64,000 nucleotides of DNA from Amblyomma americanum (GCF_052857255.1 NW_027526753.1:1-64000); one strand, 5' to 3'; positions 13,701 to 28,360 are shown, numbered from the stretch's first letter. Numbers and translations are program-made. The notes: generated by a model not told the origin, from the sequence alone.

Positions 13701-15988
13701 CATCTATTCATGCTTAAAACAACGAAACAAGCTGTTTTAGACCGAAACGAGTTATATCTGAACACATCGGTTTTACAAGTGTCTGTGTGATACGAGTCAA
13801 AACTTTTTCTCCTGTAACTGCGCGAAAAGCATGTATTCTTGCTTAAAACAACGAAACAACCTGTTTTAGACCAAAACGAGGTAAATCTGAACACATCGGT
13901 TTTACAAGTGTCTGTGTGATACGAGTCAAAACTTTTTCTCTTATAACTGCGCGAAAAGCATGTATTCGTGCTTAATACAACGAAACAAGCTGTTTTAGAC
14001 CGAAACGAGCTAAATCTGAAGACATCGGTTTTACAAGTGTCCATGTGATACGCGTCAAAACTTTTTCTCCTGTAACTGCGCGAAAAGCATGTATTCTTGC
14101 TTAAAACAACGAAACAACCTGTTTTAGACCGAAACGAGTTAAATCTGAACACATCGGTTTTACAAGTGTCTGTGTGATACGTCAAAACTTTTTCTCCTGT
14201 AACTGCGCGAAAAGCATGTATTCTTGCTTAACACAACGAAACAAGCTGTTTTAGACCGAAACGAGGTAAATCTGAACACATCGGTTTTACAAGTGTCTGT
14301 GTGATACGAGTCAATACTTTTTCTCCTGTAACTGCGCGAAAAGCATGTATTCTTGCTTAAAACAACGAAACAACTTGTTTTAGACCGAAACGAGTTAAAT
14401 CTGAACACATCGGTTTTACAAGGGTCTGTGTGATACGAGTCAAAACTTTTTCTCTTATAACAGCGCGAAAAGCATGCATTCGTGCTTAATACAACGAAAC
14501 AAGCTGTTTTAGACCGAAACGAGTTAAATCTGAACACATCGGTTTTACAAGTGTCTGTGTGATACGTCGAAACTTTTTCTCTTATAACTGCGCGGAAAGC
14601 ATGTATTCGTGCTTAATACAACGAGACAAGCTGTTTTAGACCGAAACGAGTTAACTCTGAACACATCGGTTTTACAATTGTGAGTGTGATACGATTCAAA
14701 CCTTTTTTCTCCTATAACTGCGCGAAAAGCATGTATTCTTGCTTAACACAACGAAACAAGCTGTTTTAGACCGAAACGAGGTAAATCTGAACACATCGGT
14801 TTTACAAGTGTCTGTGTGATACGAGTCAAAACTTTTTCTCCTGTAACTGCGCGAAAAGCATGTATTCTTGCTTATAACAACGAAACAAGCTGTTTTAGAC
14901 CGAAACGAGGTAAATCTGAACACATCGGTTTTACAAGTGTCTGTGTGATACGAGTCAAAACGTTTTCTCCTGTAACTGCGCGAAAAGCATCTATTCTTGC
15001 TTAAAACAACGAAACAGCCTGTTTTAGACCGAAACGAGTTAAATCTGAACACATCGGTTTTACAAGTGTCTGTGTGATACGAGTCAAAACTTTTTCTCTT
15101 ATAACTGCGCGAAAAGCATGTATTCTTGCTTAAAACAACGAAACAACGTGTTTTAGACCAAAACGAGGTAAATCTGAACACATCGGTTTTACAAGTGTCT
15201 GTGTGATACGAGTCAAAACTTTTTCTCCTGTAACTGCGCGAAAAGCATGTATTCTTGCTTATAACAACGAAACAAGCTGTTTTAGACCGAAACGAGTTAA
15301 ATATGAACACATCGGATTTACAAGTGTCTGTGTGATACGAGTCAAAACTTTTTCTCCTGTAACTGCGCGAAAAGCATGTATTCTTGCTTAAAACAACGAA
15401 ACAACCTGTTTTAGACCAAAACGAGTTAAATCTGAACACATCGGTTTTACAAGTGTCTGTGTGATACGACTCAAAACTTTTTTCTCCTATAACTGCGCGA
15501 AAAGCATGTATTCTTGCTTAAAACAACGAAACAACCTGTTGAAGACCAAAACGAGTTAAATCTGAACACATCGGTTTTACAAGTGTCTGTGTGATACGAC
15601 TCAAAACCTTTTTCTCCTATAACTGCGCGAAAAGCATGTATTCTTGCTTAACACAACGAAACAAGCTGTTTTAGACCGAAACGAGTTAAATCTGAACACA
15701 TCGGTTTTACAAGTGTCTGTGTGATACGTCGAAACTTTTTCTCTTATAACTGCGCGGAAAGCATGTATTCGTGCTTAATACAACGAGACAAGCTGTTTTA
15801 GACCGAAACGAGTTAAATCTGAACACATCGGTTTTACAATTGTGAGTGTGATACGACTCAAACCTTTTTTCTCCTATAACTGCGCGAAAAGCATGTATTC
15901 TTGCTTAACACAACGAAACAAGCTGTTTTAGAACGAAGCGAGCTAGATCTGAAGACATCAGTTTTACAAGTGTCCGTGTGATACGCTT
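10701..15988 (+). repeat. Higher-order repeat copy B (5288 bp, four monomers shorter than A)
   Basis: This is a near-identical copy of A. It lacks 517 bp (4 x 129 + 1) corresponding to roughly 7290-7806 of A. The junction near 13085-13100 is a hybrid monomer: its left part (cttcaaaac start, cttaaaacaacgaaacaag) matches A near 7215-7280, and its right part (gaccaaaacgagg) matches A near 7805. Monomer register is kept, as expected for recombination between misaligned monomers. Confidence 0.85.
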
Positions 15989-17790
15989 CAAAACTTTTTC
16001 TCCTGTAACTGCGCGAAAAGCATGTATTCTTGCTTAAAACAACGAAACAAGCTGTTTTAGACCGAAACGATTTACATCTGAACACATCGGTTTTACAAGT
16101 GTCTGTGTGATACGAGTCAAAACTTTTTCTCCTGTAACTGCGCGAAAAGCATGTATTCTTGCTTAAAACAACGAAACAACCTGTTTTAGACCAAAACGAG
16201 TTAAATCTGAACACATCGGTTTTACAAGTGTCTGTGTGATACGACTCAAAACTTTTTTCTCCTATAACTGCGCGAAAAGCATGTATTCTTGCTTAACACA
16301 AAGAAACAAGCTGTTTTAGACCGAAACGAGTTAAATGTGAACACATCGGTTTTACAAGTGTCTGTGTGATACGAGTCAAAACTTTTTCTCCTGTAACTGC
16401 GCGAAAAGCATGTATTCTTGCTTAAAACAACGAAACAACTTGTTTTAGACCGAAACGAGTTAAATCTGAACACATCGGTTTTACAAGTGTCTGTGTGATA
16501 CGACTCAAAACTTTTTTCTCCTATACCTGCGCGAAAAGCATGTATTCTTGCTTAACACAACGAAACAAGCTGTTTTAGACCGAAAAGAGTTAAATCTGAA
16601 CACATCGGTTTTACAAGTGTCTGTGTGATACGACTCAAAACGTTTTCTCCTGTAACTGCGCGAAAAGCATGTATTCTTGCTTAAAACAACGAAACAACCT
16701 GTTTTAGACCGAAACGAGTTAAATCTGAACACATCGGTTTTACAAGTGTCTGTGTGATACGAGTCAAAACTTTTTCTCTTATTACTGCGCGAAAAGCATG
16801 TATTCTTACTTAAAACAACGAAACAACCTGTTTTAGACCGAAACGAGTTAAATCTGAACACATCGGTTTTACAAGTGTCTGTGTGATACTAGTCAAAACT
16901 TTTTCTCTTATTACTGCGCGAAAAGCATGTATTCGTGCTTAATACAACGAAACAAGCTGTTTTAGACCGAAACGAGCTAAATCTGAAGACATCGGTTTTA
17001 CAAGTGTCCATGTGATACGCGTCAAAACTTTTTCTCCTGTAACTGCGCGAAAAGCATGTATTCTTGCTTAAAACAACGAAACAACCTGTTTTAGACCGAA
17101 ACGAGTTAAATCTGAACACATCGGTTTTACAAGTGTCTGTGTGATACGTCAAAACTTTTTCTCCTGTAACTGCGCGAAAAGCATGTATTCTTGCTTAACA
17201 CAACGAAACAAGCTGTTTTAGACCGAAACGAGGTAAATCTGAACACATCGGTTTTACAAGTGTCTGTGTGATACGAGTCAATACTTTTTCTCCTGTAACT
17301 GCGCGAAAAGCATGTATTCTTGCTTAAAACAACGAAACAACTTGTTTTAGACCGAAACGAGTTAAATCTGAACACATCGGTTTTACAAGGGTCTGTGTGA
17401 TACGAGTCAAAACTTTTTCTCTTATAACAGCGCGAAAAGCATGCATTCGTGCTTAATACAACGAAACAAGCTGTTTTAGACCGAAACGAGTTAAATCTGA
17501 ACACATCGGTTTTACAAGTGTCTGTGTGATACGTCGAAACTTTTTCTCTTATAACTGCGCGGAAAGCATGTAATCGTGCTTAATACAACGAGACAAGCTG
17601 TTTTAGACCGAAACGAGTTAACTCTGAACACATCGGTTTTACAATTGTGAGTGTGATACGATTCAAACCTTTTTTCTCCTATAACTGCGCGAAAAGCATG
17701 TATTCTTGCTTAACACAACGAAACAAGCTGTTTTAGACCGAAACGAGGTAAATCTGAACACATCGGTTTTACAAGTGTCTGTGTGATACG
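15989..17790 (+). repeat. Shortened third copy C of the A/B repeat
   Basis: The first about 800 bp match B at offset 5288, including the acctgcgcg and gaaaagag monomers. Near 16800 the sequence switches (tattcttactt). It then matches B again at offset 2967 (23 x 129) from about 16900 to 17790, including the caagggtctg and gattcaaacc markers. The intervening part of the repeat is missing. Confidence 0.75.
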
Positions 17791-19609
17791 AGTCAATACT
17801 TTTTCTCCTGTAACTGCGCGAAAAGCATGTATTCTTGCTTAAAGCAACGAAACAACCTGTTTTAGACCGAAACGAGTTAAATCTGAACACATCGGTTTTA
17901 CAAGTGTCTGTGTGATACGAGTCAAAACTTTTTCTCTTATTACTGCGCGAAAAGCATGTATTCGTGCTTAATACAACGAAACAAGCTGTTTTAGACCGAA
18001 ACGAGCTAAATCTGAACACATCGGTTTTACAAGTGTCTGTGTGATACGAGTCAATACTTTTTCTCCTGTAACTGCGCGAAAAGCATGTATTCTTGCTTAA
18101 AACAACGAAACAACTTGTTTTAGACCGAAACGAGTTAAATCTGAACACATCGGTTTTACAAGTGTCTGTGTGATACGAGTCAAAACTTTTTCTCCTATAA
18201 CAGCGCGAAAAGCATGCATTCGTGCTTAATACAACGAAACAAGCTGTTTTAGACCGAAACGAGTTAAATCTGAACACATCGGTTTTACAAGTGTCTGTGT
18301 GATACGTCGAAACTTTTTCTCTTATAACTGCGCGGAAAGCATGTATTCGTGCTTAATACAACGAGACAAGCTGTTTTAGACCGAAACGAGTTAAATCTGA
18401 ACACATCGGTTTTACAATTGTGAGTGTGATACGACTCAAACCTTTTTTCTCCTATAACTGCGCGAAAAGCATGTATTCTTGCTTAACACAAAGAAACAAG
18501 CTGTTTTAGAACGAAGCGAGCTAGATCTGAAGACATCAGTTTTACAAGTGTCCGTGTGATACGCTTCAAAACTTTTTCTCCTGTAACTGCGCGAAAAGCA
18601 TGTATTCTTGCTTAAAACAACGAAACAAGCTGTTTTAGACCGAAACGATTTACATCTGAACACATCGGTTTTACAAGTGTCTGTGTGATACGAGTCAAAA
18701 CTTTTTCTCCTGTAACTGCGCGAAAAGCATGTATTCTTGCTTAAAACAACGAAACAACCTGTTGAAGACCAAAACGAGTTAAATCTGAACACATCGGTTT
18801 TACAAGTGTCTGTGTGATACGACTCAAAGCTTTTTTCTCCTATAACTGCGCGAAAAGCATGTATTCTTGCTTAACACAACGAAACAAGCTGTTTTAGACC
18901 GAAACGAGTTAAATCTGAACACATCGGTTTTACAAGTGTCTGTGTGATACGTCGAAACTTTTTCTCTTATAACTGCGCGGAAAGCATGTATTCGTGCTTA
19001 ATACAACGAGACAAGCTGTTTTAGACCGAAACGAGTTAAATCTGAACACATCGGTTTTACAATTGTGAGTGTGATACGACTCAAACCTTTTTTCTCCTAT
19101 AACTGCGCGAAAAGCATGTATTCTTGCTTAACACAACGAAACAAGCTGTTTTAGAACGAAGCGAGCTAGATCTGAAGACATCAGTTTTACAAGTGTCCGT
19201 GTGATACGCTTCAAAACTTTTTCTCCTGTAACTGCGCGAAAAGCATGTATTCTTGCTTAAAACAACGAAACAAGCTGTTTTAGACCGAAACGATTTACAT
19301 CTGAACACATCGGTTTTACAAGTGTCTGTGTGATACGAGTCAAAACTTTTTCTCCTGTAACTGCGCGAAAAGCATGTATTCTTGCTGAAAACAACGAAAC
19401 AACCTGTTTTAGACCAAAACGAGTTAAATCTGAACACATCGGTTTTACAAGTGTCTGTGTGATACGACTCAAAACTTTTTTCTCCTATAACTGCGCGAAA
19501 AGCATGTATTCTTGCTTAACACAACAAAACAAGCTGTTTTAGACCGAAACGAGTTAAATCTGAACACATCGGTTTTACAAGTGTCTGTGTGATACGAGTC
19601 AAAACGTTT
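17791..19609 (+). repeat. Pentamer-rich satellite segment
   Basis: This contains two successive near-identical 645-bp pentamers (18306-18950 and from 18951). Each starts at a gtcgaaac junction and includes, in order, the gcgcggaaag monomer, the attgtgagtg monomer, the gaacgaagcgagctagatctg monomer, the gatttacat monomer and a gaccaaaac monomer. The same pentamer occurs in copies A, B, E, F, G, H and K, so it is a basic building block of the array. Confidence 0.8.
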
Positions 19610-22600
19610 TCTCCTGTAACTGCGCGAAAAGCATGTATTCTTGCTTAAAACAACGAAACAAGCTGTTTTAGACCGAAACGAGTTATATCTGAACACATCG
19701 GTTTTACAAGTGTCTGTGTGATACGAGTCAAAACTTTTTCTCCTGTAACTGCGCGAAAAGCATGTATTCTTGCTTAAAACAACGCAACAACCTGTTTTAG
19801 ACCAAAACGAGGTAAATCTGAACACATCGGTTTTACAAGTGTCTGTGTGATACGAGTCAAAACTTTTTCTCTTATAACTGCGCGAAAAGCATGTATTCGT
19901 GCTTAATACAACGAAACAAGCTGTTTTAGAACGAAACGAGCTAAATCTGAAGACATCGGTTTTACAAGTGTCTGTGTTCTACGAGTCAAAACTTTTTCTC
20001 CTGTAACTGCGCGAAAAGCATGTATTCTTGCTTAAAACAACGAAACAACTTGTTTTAGACCGAAACGAGTTAAATCTGAACACATCGGTTTTACAAGTGT
20101 CTGTGTGATACGACTCAAAACTTTTTTCTCCTATAACTGCGCGAAAAGCATGTATTCTTGCTTAACACAACGAAACAAGCTGTTTTAGACTGAAACGAGT
20201 TAAATTTGAACACATCGGTTTTACAAGTGTCTGTGTGATACGACTCAAAACGTTTTCTCCTGTAACTGCGCGAAAAGCATGTATTCTTGCTTAAAACAAC
20301 GAAACAACCTGTTTTAGACCGAAACGAGTTAAATCTGAACACATCGGTTTTACAAGTGTCTGTGTGATACGAGTCAAAACTTTTTCTCTTATTACTGCGC
20401 GAAAAGCATGTATTCGTGCTTAATACAACGAAACAAGCTGTTTTAGACCGAAACGAGCTAAATCTGAAGACATCGGTTTTACAAGTGTCCATGTGATACG
20501 CGTCAAAACTTTTTCTCCTGTAACTGCGCGAAAAGCATGTATTCTTGCTTAAAACAACGAAACAACCTGTTTTAGACCGAAACGAGTTAAATCTGAACAC
20601 ATCGGTTTTACAAGTGTCTGTGTGATACGTCAAAACTTTTTCTCCTGTAACTGCGCGAAAAGCATGTATTCTTGCTTAACACAACGAAACAAGCTGTTTT
20701 AGACCGAAACGAGGTAAATCTGAACACATCGGTTTTACAAGTGTCTGTGTGATACGAGTCAATACTTTTTCTCCTGTAACTGCGCGAAAAGCATGTATTC
20801 TTGCTTAAAACAACGAAACAACTTGTTTTAGACCGAAACGAGTTAAATCTGAACACATGGATTTTACAAGTGTCTGTGTGATACGAGTCAAACCTTTTTC
20901 TTTTATAACAGCGCGAAAAGCATGCATTCGTGCTTAATACAACGAAACAAGCTGTTTTAGACCGAAACGAGTTAAATCTGAACACATCGGTTTTACAAGT
21001 GTCTGTGTGATACGTCGAAACTTTTTCTCTTATAACTGCGCGGAAAGCATGTATTCGTGCTTAATACAACGAGACAAGCTGTTTTAGACCGAAACGAGTT
21101 AACTCTGAACACATCGGTTTTACAATTGTGAGTGTGATACGACTCAAACCTTTTTTCTCCTATAACTGCGCGAAAAGCATGTATTCTTGCTTAACACAAC
21201 GAAACAAGCTGTTTTAGAACGAAGCGAGCTAGATCTAAAGACATCAGTTTTACAAGTGTCCGTGTGATACGCTTCAAAACTTTTTCTCCTGTAACTGCGC
21301 GAAAAGCATGTATTCTTGCTTAAAACAACGAAACAAGCTGTTTTAGACCGAAACGATTTACATCTGAACACATCGGTTTTACAAGTGTCTGTGTGATACG
21401 AGTCAAAACTTTTTCTCCTGTAACTGCGCGAAAAGCATGTATTCTTGCTTAAAACAACGAAACAACCTGTTTTAGACCAAAACGAGTTAAATCTGAACAC
21501 ATCGGTTTTACAAGTGTCTGTGTGATACGACTCAAAACTTTTTTCTCCTATAACTGCGCGAAAAGCATGTATTCTTGCTTAACACAACGAAACAAGCTGT
21601 TTTAGACCGAAACGAGTTAAATCTGAACACATCGGTTTTACAAGTGTCTGTGTGATACGTCGAAACTTTTTCTCTTATAACTGCGCGGAATGCATGTATT
21701 CGTGCTTAATACAACGAGACAAGCTGTTTTAGACCGAAACGAGTTAAATCTGAACACATCGGTTTTACAATTGTGAGTGTGATACGACTCAAACCTTTTT
21801 TCTCCTATAACTGCGCGAAAAGCATGTATTCTTGCTTAACACAACGAAACAAGCTGTTTTAGAACGAAGCGAGCTAGATCTGAAGACATCAGTTTTACAA
21901 GTGTCCGTGTGATACGCTTCAAAACTTTTTCTCCTGTAACTGCGCGAAAAGCATGTATTCTTGCTTAAAACAACGAAACAAGCTGTTTTAGACCGAAACG
22001 ATTTACATCTGAACACATCGGTTTTACAAGTGTCTGTGTGATACGAGTCAAAACTTTTCCTCCTGTAACTGCGCGAAAAGCATGTATTCTTGCTTAAAAC
22101 AACGAAACAAGCTGTTTTAGACCGAAACGATTTACATCTGAACACATCGGTTTTACAAGTGTCTGTGTAATACGAGTCAAAACTTTTTCTCCTGTAACTG
22201 CGCGAAAAGCATGTATTCTTGCTTAAAACAACGAAACAACCTGTTTTAGACCAAAACGAGTTAAATCTGAACACATCGGTTTTACAAGTGTCTGTGTGAT
22301 ACGACTCAAAACTTTTTTCTCCTATAACTGCGCGAAAAGCATGTATTCTTGCTTAACACAACGAAACAAGCTGTTTTAGACCGAAACGAGTTAAATCTGA
22401 ACACATCGGTTTTACAAGTGTCTGTGTGATACGTCGAAACTTTTTCTCTTATAACTGCGCGGAATGCATGTATTCGTGCTTAATACAACGAGACAAGCTG
22501 TTTTAGACCGAAACGAGTTAAATCTGAACACATCGGTTTTACAATTGTGAGTGTGATACGACTCAAACCTTTTTTCTCCTATAACTGCGCGAAAAGCATG

Positions 22601-25020
22601 TATTCTTGCTTAACACAACGAAACAAGCTGTTTTAGAACGAAGCGAGCTAGATCTGAAGACATCAGTTTTACAAGTGTCCGTGTGATACGCTTCAAAACT
22701 TTTTCGCCTGTAACTGCGCGAAAAGCATGTATTCTTGCTTAAAACAACGAAACAAGCTGTTTTAGACCGAAACGATTTACATCTGAACACATCGGTTTTA
22801 CAAGTGTCTGTGTGATACGAGTCAAAACTTTTTCTCCTGTAACTGCGCGAAAAGCATGTATTCTTGCTTAAAACAACGAAACAAGCTGTTTTAGACCGAA
22901 ACGAGTTAAATCTGAACACATCGGTTTTACAAGTGTCTGTGTGATACGAGTCAAAACGTTTTCTCCTGTAACTGCGCGAAAAGCATGTATTCTTGCTTAA
23001 AACAACGAAACAAGCTGTTTTAGACCGAAACGAGTTATATCTGAACACATCGGTTTTACAAGTGTCTGTGTGATACGAGTCAAAACTTTTTCTCCTGTAA
23101 CTGCGCGAAAAGCATGTATTCTTGCTTAAAACAACGAAACAACCTGTTTTAGACCAAAACGAGGTAAATCTGAACACATCGGTTTTACAAGTGTCTGTGT
23201 GATACGAGTCAAAACTTTTTCTCTTATAACTGCGCGAAAAGCATGTATTCGTGCTTAATACAACGAAACAAGCTGTTTTAGACCGAAACGAGCTAAATCT
23301 GAAGACATCGGCTTTACAAGTGGCCATGTGATACGCGTCAAAACTTTTTCTCCTGTAACTGCGCGAAAAGCATGTATTCTTGCTTAAAACAACGAAACAA
23401 GCTGTTTTAGACCGAAACGAGTTAAATCTGAACACATCGCTTTTACAAGTGTCTGTGTGATACGAGTCAAAACTTTTTCTCCCTTAACTGCGCGAAAAGC
23501 ATGTATTCTTGCCTAAAACAACGAAACAACTTGTTTTAGACCGAAACGTGGTAAATCTGAACACATCGGTTTTACAGGTGTCTGTGTGATACGACTCAAA
23601 ACATTTTTCTCCTAAAACTGCGCGAAAAGCATGTATTCTTGCTTAACACAACGCAACAAGCTGTTCTAGACCGAAACGAGTTAAATCTGAACACATCGGT
23701 TTTACAAGTGTCCGTGTGATACGCTTCAAAACTTTTTCTCCTGTAACTGCGCGAAAAGCATATATTCTTGCTTAAAACAACGAAACAAGCTGTATTAGAC
23801 CGAAACGAGTTAAATCTGAACACATCGGTTTTACAAGTGTCTGTGTGATACGTCAAAATTTTTTCTCCTGTAACTGCGCGAAAATCATGTATACTTGCTT
23901 AAAACAACGAAACAAGCTGTTTTAGACCGAAACAGGTAAATCTGAACACATCGGTTTTACAAGTGTCTGTGTGATACGTCAAAACTTTTTCTCTTATAAC
24001 TGCGCGGAAAGCATGTATTCTTGCTTAAAACAACGAAACAACCTGTTTTAGACCAAAACGAGTTAAATCTGAACACATCGGTTTTACAAGTGTCTGTGTG
24101 ATACGTCAAAACTTTTTCTCTTATAACGGCGCGGAAAGCATGTATTCGTGCTTAATACAACGAGACAAGCTGTTTTAGACCAAAACGAGTAAAATCTGAA
24201 CACATCGGTTTTACAAGTGTCTGTGTGATACGACTCAAAACTTTTTTCTCCTATAACTGCGCGAAAAGCATGTATTCTTGCTTAGCACAACGAAACAAGC
24301 TGTTTTAGACCGAAACGAGTTAAATCTGAACACATCGGTTTTACAAGTGTCTGTGTGATACGAGTCAAAACGTTTTCTCCTGTAACTGCGCGAAAAGCAT
24401 GTATTCTTGCTTAAAACAACGAAACAGCCTGTTTTAGACCGAAACGAGTTAAATCTGAACACATCGGTTTTACAAGTGTCTGTGTGATACGAGTCAAAAC
24501 GTTTTCTCCTATAACTGCGCGAAAAGCATGTATTCTTGCTTAGCACAACGAAACAAGCTGTTTTAGACCGAAACGAGTTAAATCTGAACACATCGGTTTT
24601 ACAAGTGTCTGTGTGATACGAGTCAAAACGTTTTCTCCTGTAACTGCGCGAAAAGCATGTATTCTTGCTTAAAACAACGAAACAGCCTGTTTTAGACCGA
24701 AACGAGTTAAATCTGAACACATCGGTTTTACAAGTGTCTGTGTGATACGAGTCAAAACTTTTTCTCCTGTAACTGCGCGAAAAGCATGTATTCTTGCTTA
24801 ACACAACGAAACAAGCTGTTTTAGACCGAAACGAGGTAAATCTGAACACATCGGTTTTACAAGTGTCTGTGTGATACGAGTCAATACTTTTTCTCCTGTA
24901 ACTGCGCGAAAAGCATGTATTCTTGCTTAAAACAACGAAGCAACTTGTTTTAGACCGAAACGAGTTAAATCTGAACACATCAGTTTTACAAGTGTCTGTG
25001 TGATACGAGTCAAAACGTTT
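19610..25020 (+). repeat. Higher-order repeat copy E (5411-bp period)
   Basis: The segment recurs downstream at offset 5411 from about 19610 to 23860. Shared rare markers are gtgttctacgag (near 19975 and 25387), the acgcaacaacctg monomer, the cttttataacagc monomer (near 20902 and 26312), gcggaatgcatg (near 21686), ttttcctcctg (near 22058) and the cttttacaag/gtggccatg monomer (near 23310). Pentamer starts at 21014 and 21659 are 645 bp apart; the next, 22433, is 774 bp on (a hexamer). Confidence 0.85.
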
Positions 25021-28000
25021 TCTCCTGTAACTGCGCGAAAAGCATGTATTCTTGCTTAAAACAACGAAACAAGCTGTTTTAGACCGAAACGAGTTATATC
25101 TGAACACATCGGTTTTACAAGTGTCTGTGTGATACGAGTCAAAACTTTTTCTCCTGTAACTGCGCGAAAAGCATGTATTCTTGCTTAAAACAACGCAACA
25201 ACCTGTTTTAGACCAAAACGAGGTAAATCTGAACACATCGGTTTTACAAGTGTCTGTGTGATACGAGTCAAAACTTTTTCTCTTATAACTGCGCGAAAAG
25301 CATGTATTCGTGCTTAATACAACGAAACAAGCTGTTTTAGAACGAAACGAGCTAAATCTGAAGACATCGGTTTTACAAGTGTCTGTGTTCTACGAGTCAA
25401 AACTTTTTCTCCTGTAACTGCGCGAAAAGCATGTATTCTTGCTTAAAACAACGAAACAACTTGTTTTAGACCGAAACGAGTTAAATCTGAACACATCGGT
25501 TTTACAAGTGTCTGTGTGATACGACTCAAAACTTTTTTCTCCTATAACTGCGCGAAAAGCATGTATTCTTGCTTAACACAACGAAACAAGCTGTTTTAGA
25601 CTGAAACGAGTTAAATTTGAACACATCGGTTTTACAAGTGTCTGTGTGATACGACTCAAAACGTTTTCTCCTGTAACTGCGCGAAAAGCATGTATTCTTG
25701 CTTAAAACAACGAAACAACCTGTTTTAGACCGAAACGAGTTAAATCTGAACACATCGGTTTTACAAGTGTCTGTGTGATACGAGTCAAAACTTTTTCTCT
25801 TATTACTGCGCGAAAAGCATGTATTCGTGCTTAATACAACGAAACAAGCTGTTTTAGACCGAAACGAGCTAAATCTGAAGACATCGGTTTTACAAGTGTC
25901 CATGTGATACGCGTCAAAACTTTTTCTCCTGTAACTGCGCGAAAAGCATGTATTCTTGCTTAAAACAACGAAACAACCTGTTTTAGACCGAAACGAGTTA
26001 AATCTGAACACATCGGTTTTACAAGTGTCTGTGTGATACGTCAAAACTTTTTCTCCTGTAACTGCGCGAAAAGCATGTATTCTTGCTTAACACAACGAAA
26101 CAAGCTGTTTTAGACCGAAACGAGGTAAATCTGAACACATCGGTTTTACAAGTGTCTGTGTGATACGAGTCAATACTTTTTCTCCTGTAACTGCGCGAAA
26201 AGCATGTATTCTTGCTTAAAACAACGAAACAACTTGTTTTAGACCGAAACGAGTTAAATCTGAACACATGGGTTTTACAAGTGTCTGTGTGATACGAGTC
26301 AAACCTTTTTCTTTTATAACAGCGCGAAAAGCATGCATTCGTGCTTAATACAACGAAACAAGCTGTTTTAGACCGAAACGAGTTAAATCTGAACACATCG
26401 GTTTTACAAGTGTCTGTGTGATACGTCGAAACTTTTTCTCTTATAACTGCGCGGAAAGCATGTATTCGTGCTTAATACAACGAGACAAGCTGTTTTAGAC
26501 CGAAACGAGTTAACTCTGAACACATCGGTTTTACAATTGTGAGTGTGATACGACTCAAACCTTTTTTCTCCTATAACTGCGCGAAAAGCATGTATTCTTG
26601 CTTAACACAACGAAACAAGCTGTTTTAGAACGAAGCGAGCTAGATCTAAAGACATCAGTTTTACAAGTGTCCGTGTGATACGCTTCAAAACTTTTTCTCC
26701 TGTAACTGCGCGAAAAGCATGTATTCTTGCTTAAAACAACGAAACAAGCTGTTTTAGACCGAAACGATTTACATCTGAACACATCGGTTTTACAAGTGTC
26801 TGTGTGATACGAGTCAAAACTTTTTCTCCTGTAACTGCGCGAAAAGCATGTATTCTTGCTTAAAACAACGAAACAACCTGTTTTAGACCAAAACGAGTTA
26901 AATCTGAACACATCGGTTTTACAAGTGTCTGTGTGATACGACTCAAAACTTTTTTCTCCTATAACTGCGCGAAAAGCATGTATTCTTGCTTAACACAACG
27001 AAACAAGCTGTTTTAGACCGAAACGAGTTAAATCTGAACACATCGGTTTTACAAGTGTCTGTGTGATACGTCGAAACTTTTTCTCTTATAACTGCGCGGA
27101 ATGCATGTATTCGTGCTTAATACAACGAGACAAGCTGTTTTAGACCGAAACGAGTTAAATCTGAACACATCGGTTTTACAATTGTGAGTGTGATACGACT
27201 CAAACCTTTTTTCTCCTATAACTGCGCGAAAAGCATGTATTCTTGCTTAACACAACGAAACAAGCTGTTTTAGAACGAAGCGAGCTAGATCTGAAGACAT
27301 CAGTTTTACAAGTGTCCGTGTGATACGCTTCAAAACTTTTTCTCCTGTAACTGCGCGAAAAGCATGTATTCTTGCTTAAAACAACGAAACAAGCTGTTTT
27401 AGACCGAAACGATTTACATCTGAACACATCGGTTTTACAAGTGTCTGTGTGATACGAGTCAAAACTTTTCCTCCTGTAACTGCGCGAAAAGCATGTATTC
27501 TTGCTTAAAACAACGAAACAAGCTGTTTTAGACCGAAACGATTTACATCTGAACACATCGGTTTTACAAGTGTCTGTGTAATACGAGTCAAAACTTTTTC
27601 TCCTGTAACTGCGCGAAAAGCATGTATTCTTGCTTAAAACAACGAAACAACCTGTTTTAGACCAAAACGAGTTAAATCTGAACACATCGGTTTTACAAGT
27701 GTCTGTGTGATACGACTCAAAACTTTTTTCTCCTATAACTGCGCGAAAAGCATGTATTCTTGCTTAACACAACGAAACAAGCTGTTTTAGACCGAAACGA
27801 GTTAAATCTGAACACATCGGTTTTACAAGTGTCTGTGTGATACGTCGAAACTTTTTCTCTTATAACTGCGCGGAATGCATGTATTCGTGCTTAATACAAC
27901 GAGACAAGCTGTTTTAGACCGAAACGAGTTAAATCTGAACACATCGGTTTTACAATTGTGAGTGTGATACGACTCAAAGCTTTTTTCTCCTATAACTGCG

Positions 28001-28231
28001 CGAAAAGCATGTATTCTTGCTTAACACAACGAAACAAGCTGTTTTAAAACGAAGCGAGCTAGATCTGAAGACATCAGTTTTACAAGTGTCCGTGTGATAC
28101 GCTTCAAAACTTTTTCGCCTGTAACTGCGCGAAAAGCATGTATTCTTGCTTAAAACAACGAAACAAGCTGTTTTAGACCGAAACGATTTACATCTGAACA
28201 CATCGGTTTTACAAGTGTCTGTGTGATACGA

Positions 28232-28360
28232 GTCAAAACTTTTTCTCCTGTAACTGCGCGAAAAGCATGTATTCTTGCTTAAAACAACGAAACAAGCTGT
28301 TTTAGACCGAAACGAGTTAAATCTGAACACATCGGTTTTACAAGTGTCTGTGTGATACGA
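28232..28360 (+). repeat. Reference 129-bp monomer
   Basis: This unit matches the majority base at nearly every position and can serve as the reference, with phase starting at gtcaaaac. By hand count it has 25 C, 24 G and 7 CpG in 129 bp. The commonest variants are: cttaaaac / cttaacac / cttaatac / cttataac in the centre; gaccgaaac / gaccaaaac / gaacgaaac; gagttaaat / gaggtaaat / gagctaaat / gatttacat / gagttatat; and gtctgtgtg / gtccatgtg / gtccgtgtg / attgtgagtg near the end. Combinations of these define subfamilies that recur in fixed order. Confidence 0.95.

Noticed and set aside
28232..28360. CENP-B box in the monomer
   Set aside because: The minus strand contains tttcgttg, like the first half of the box, but the following ttttaagc lacks the conserved A and CGGG positions.
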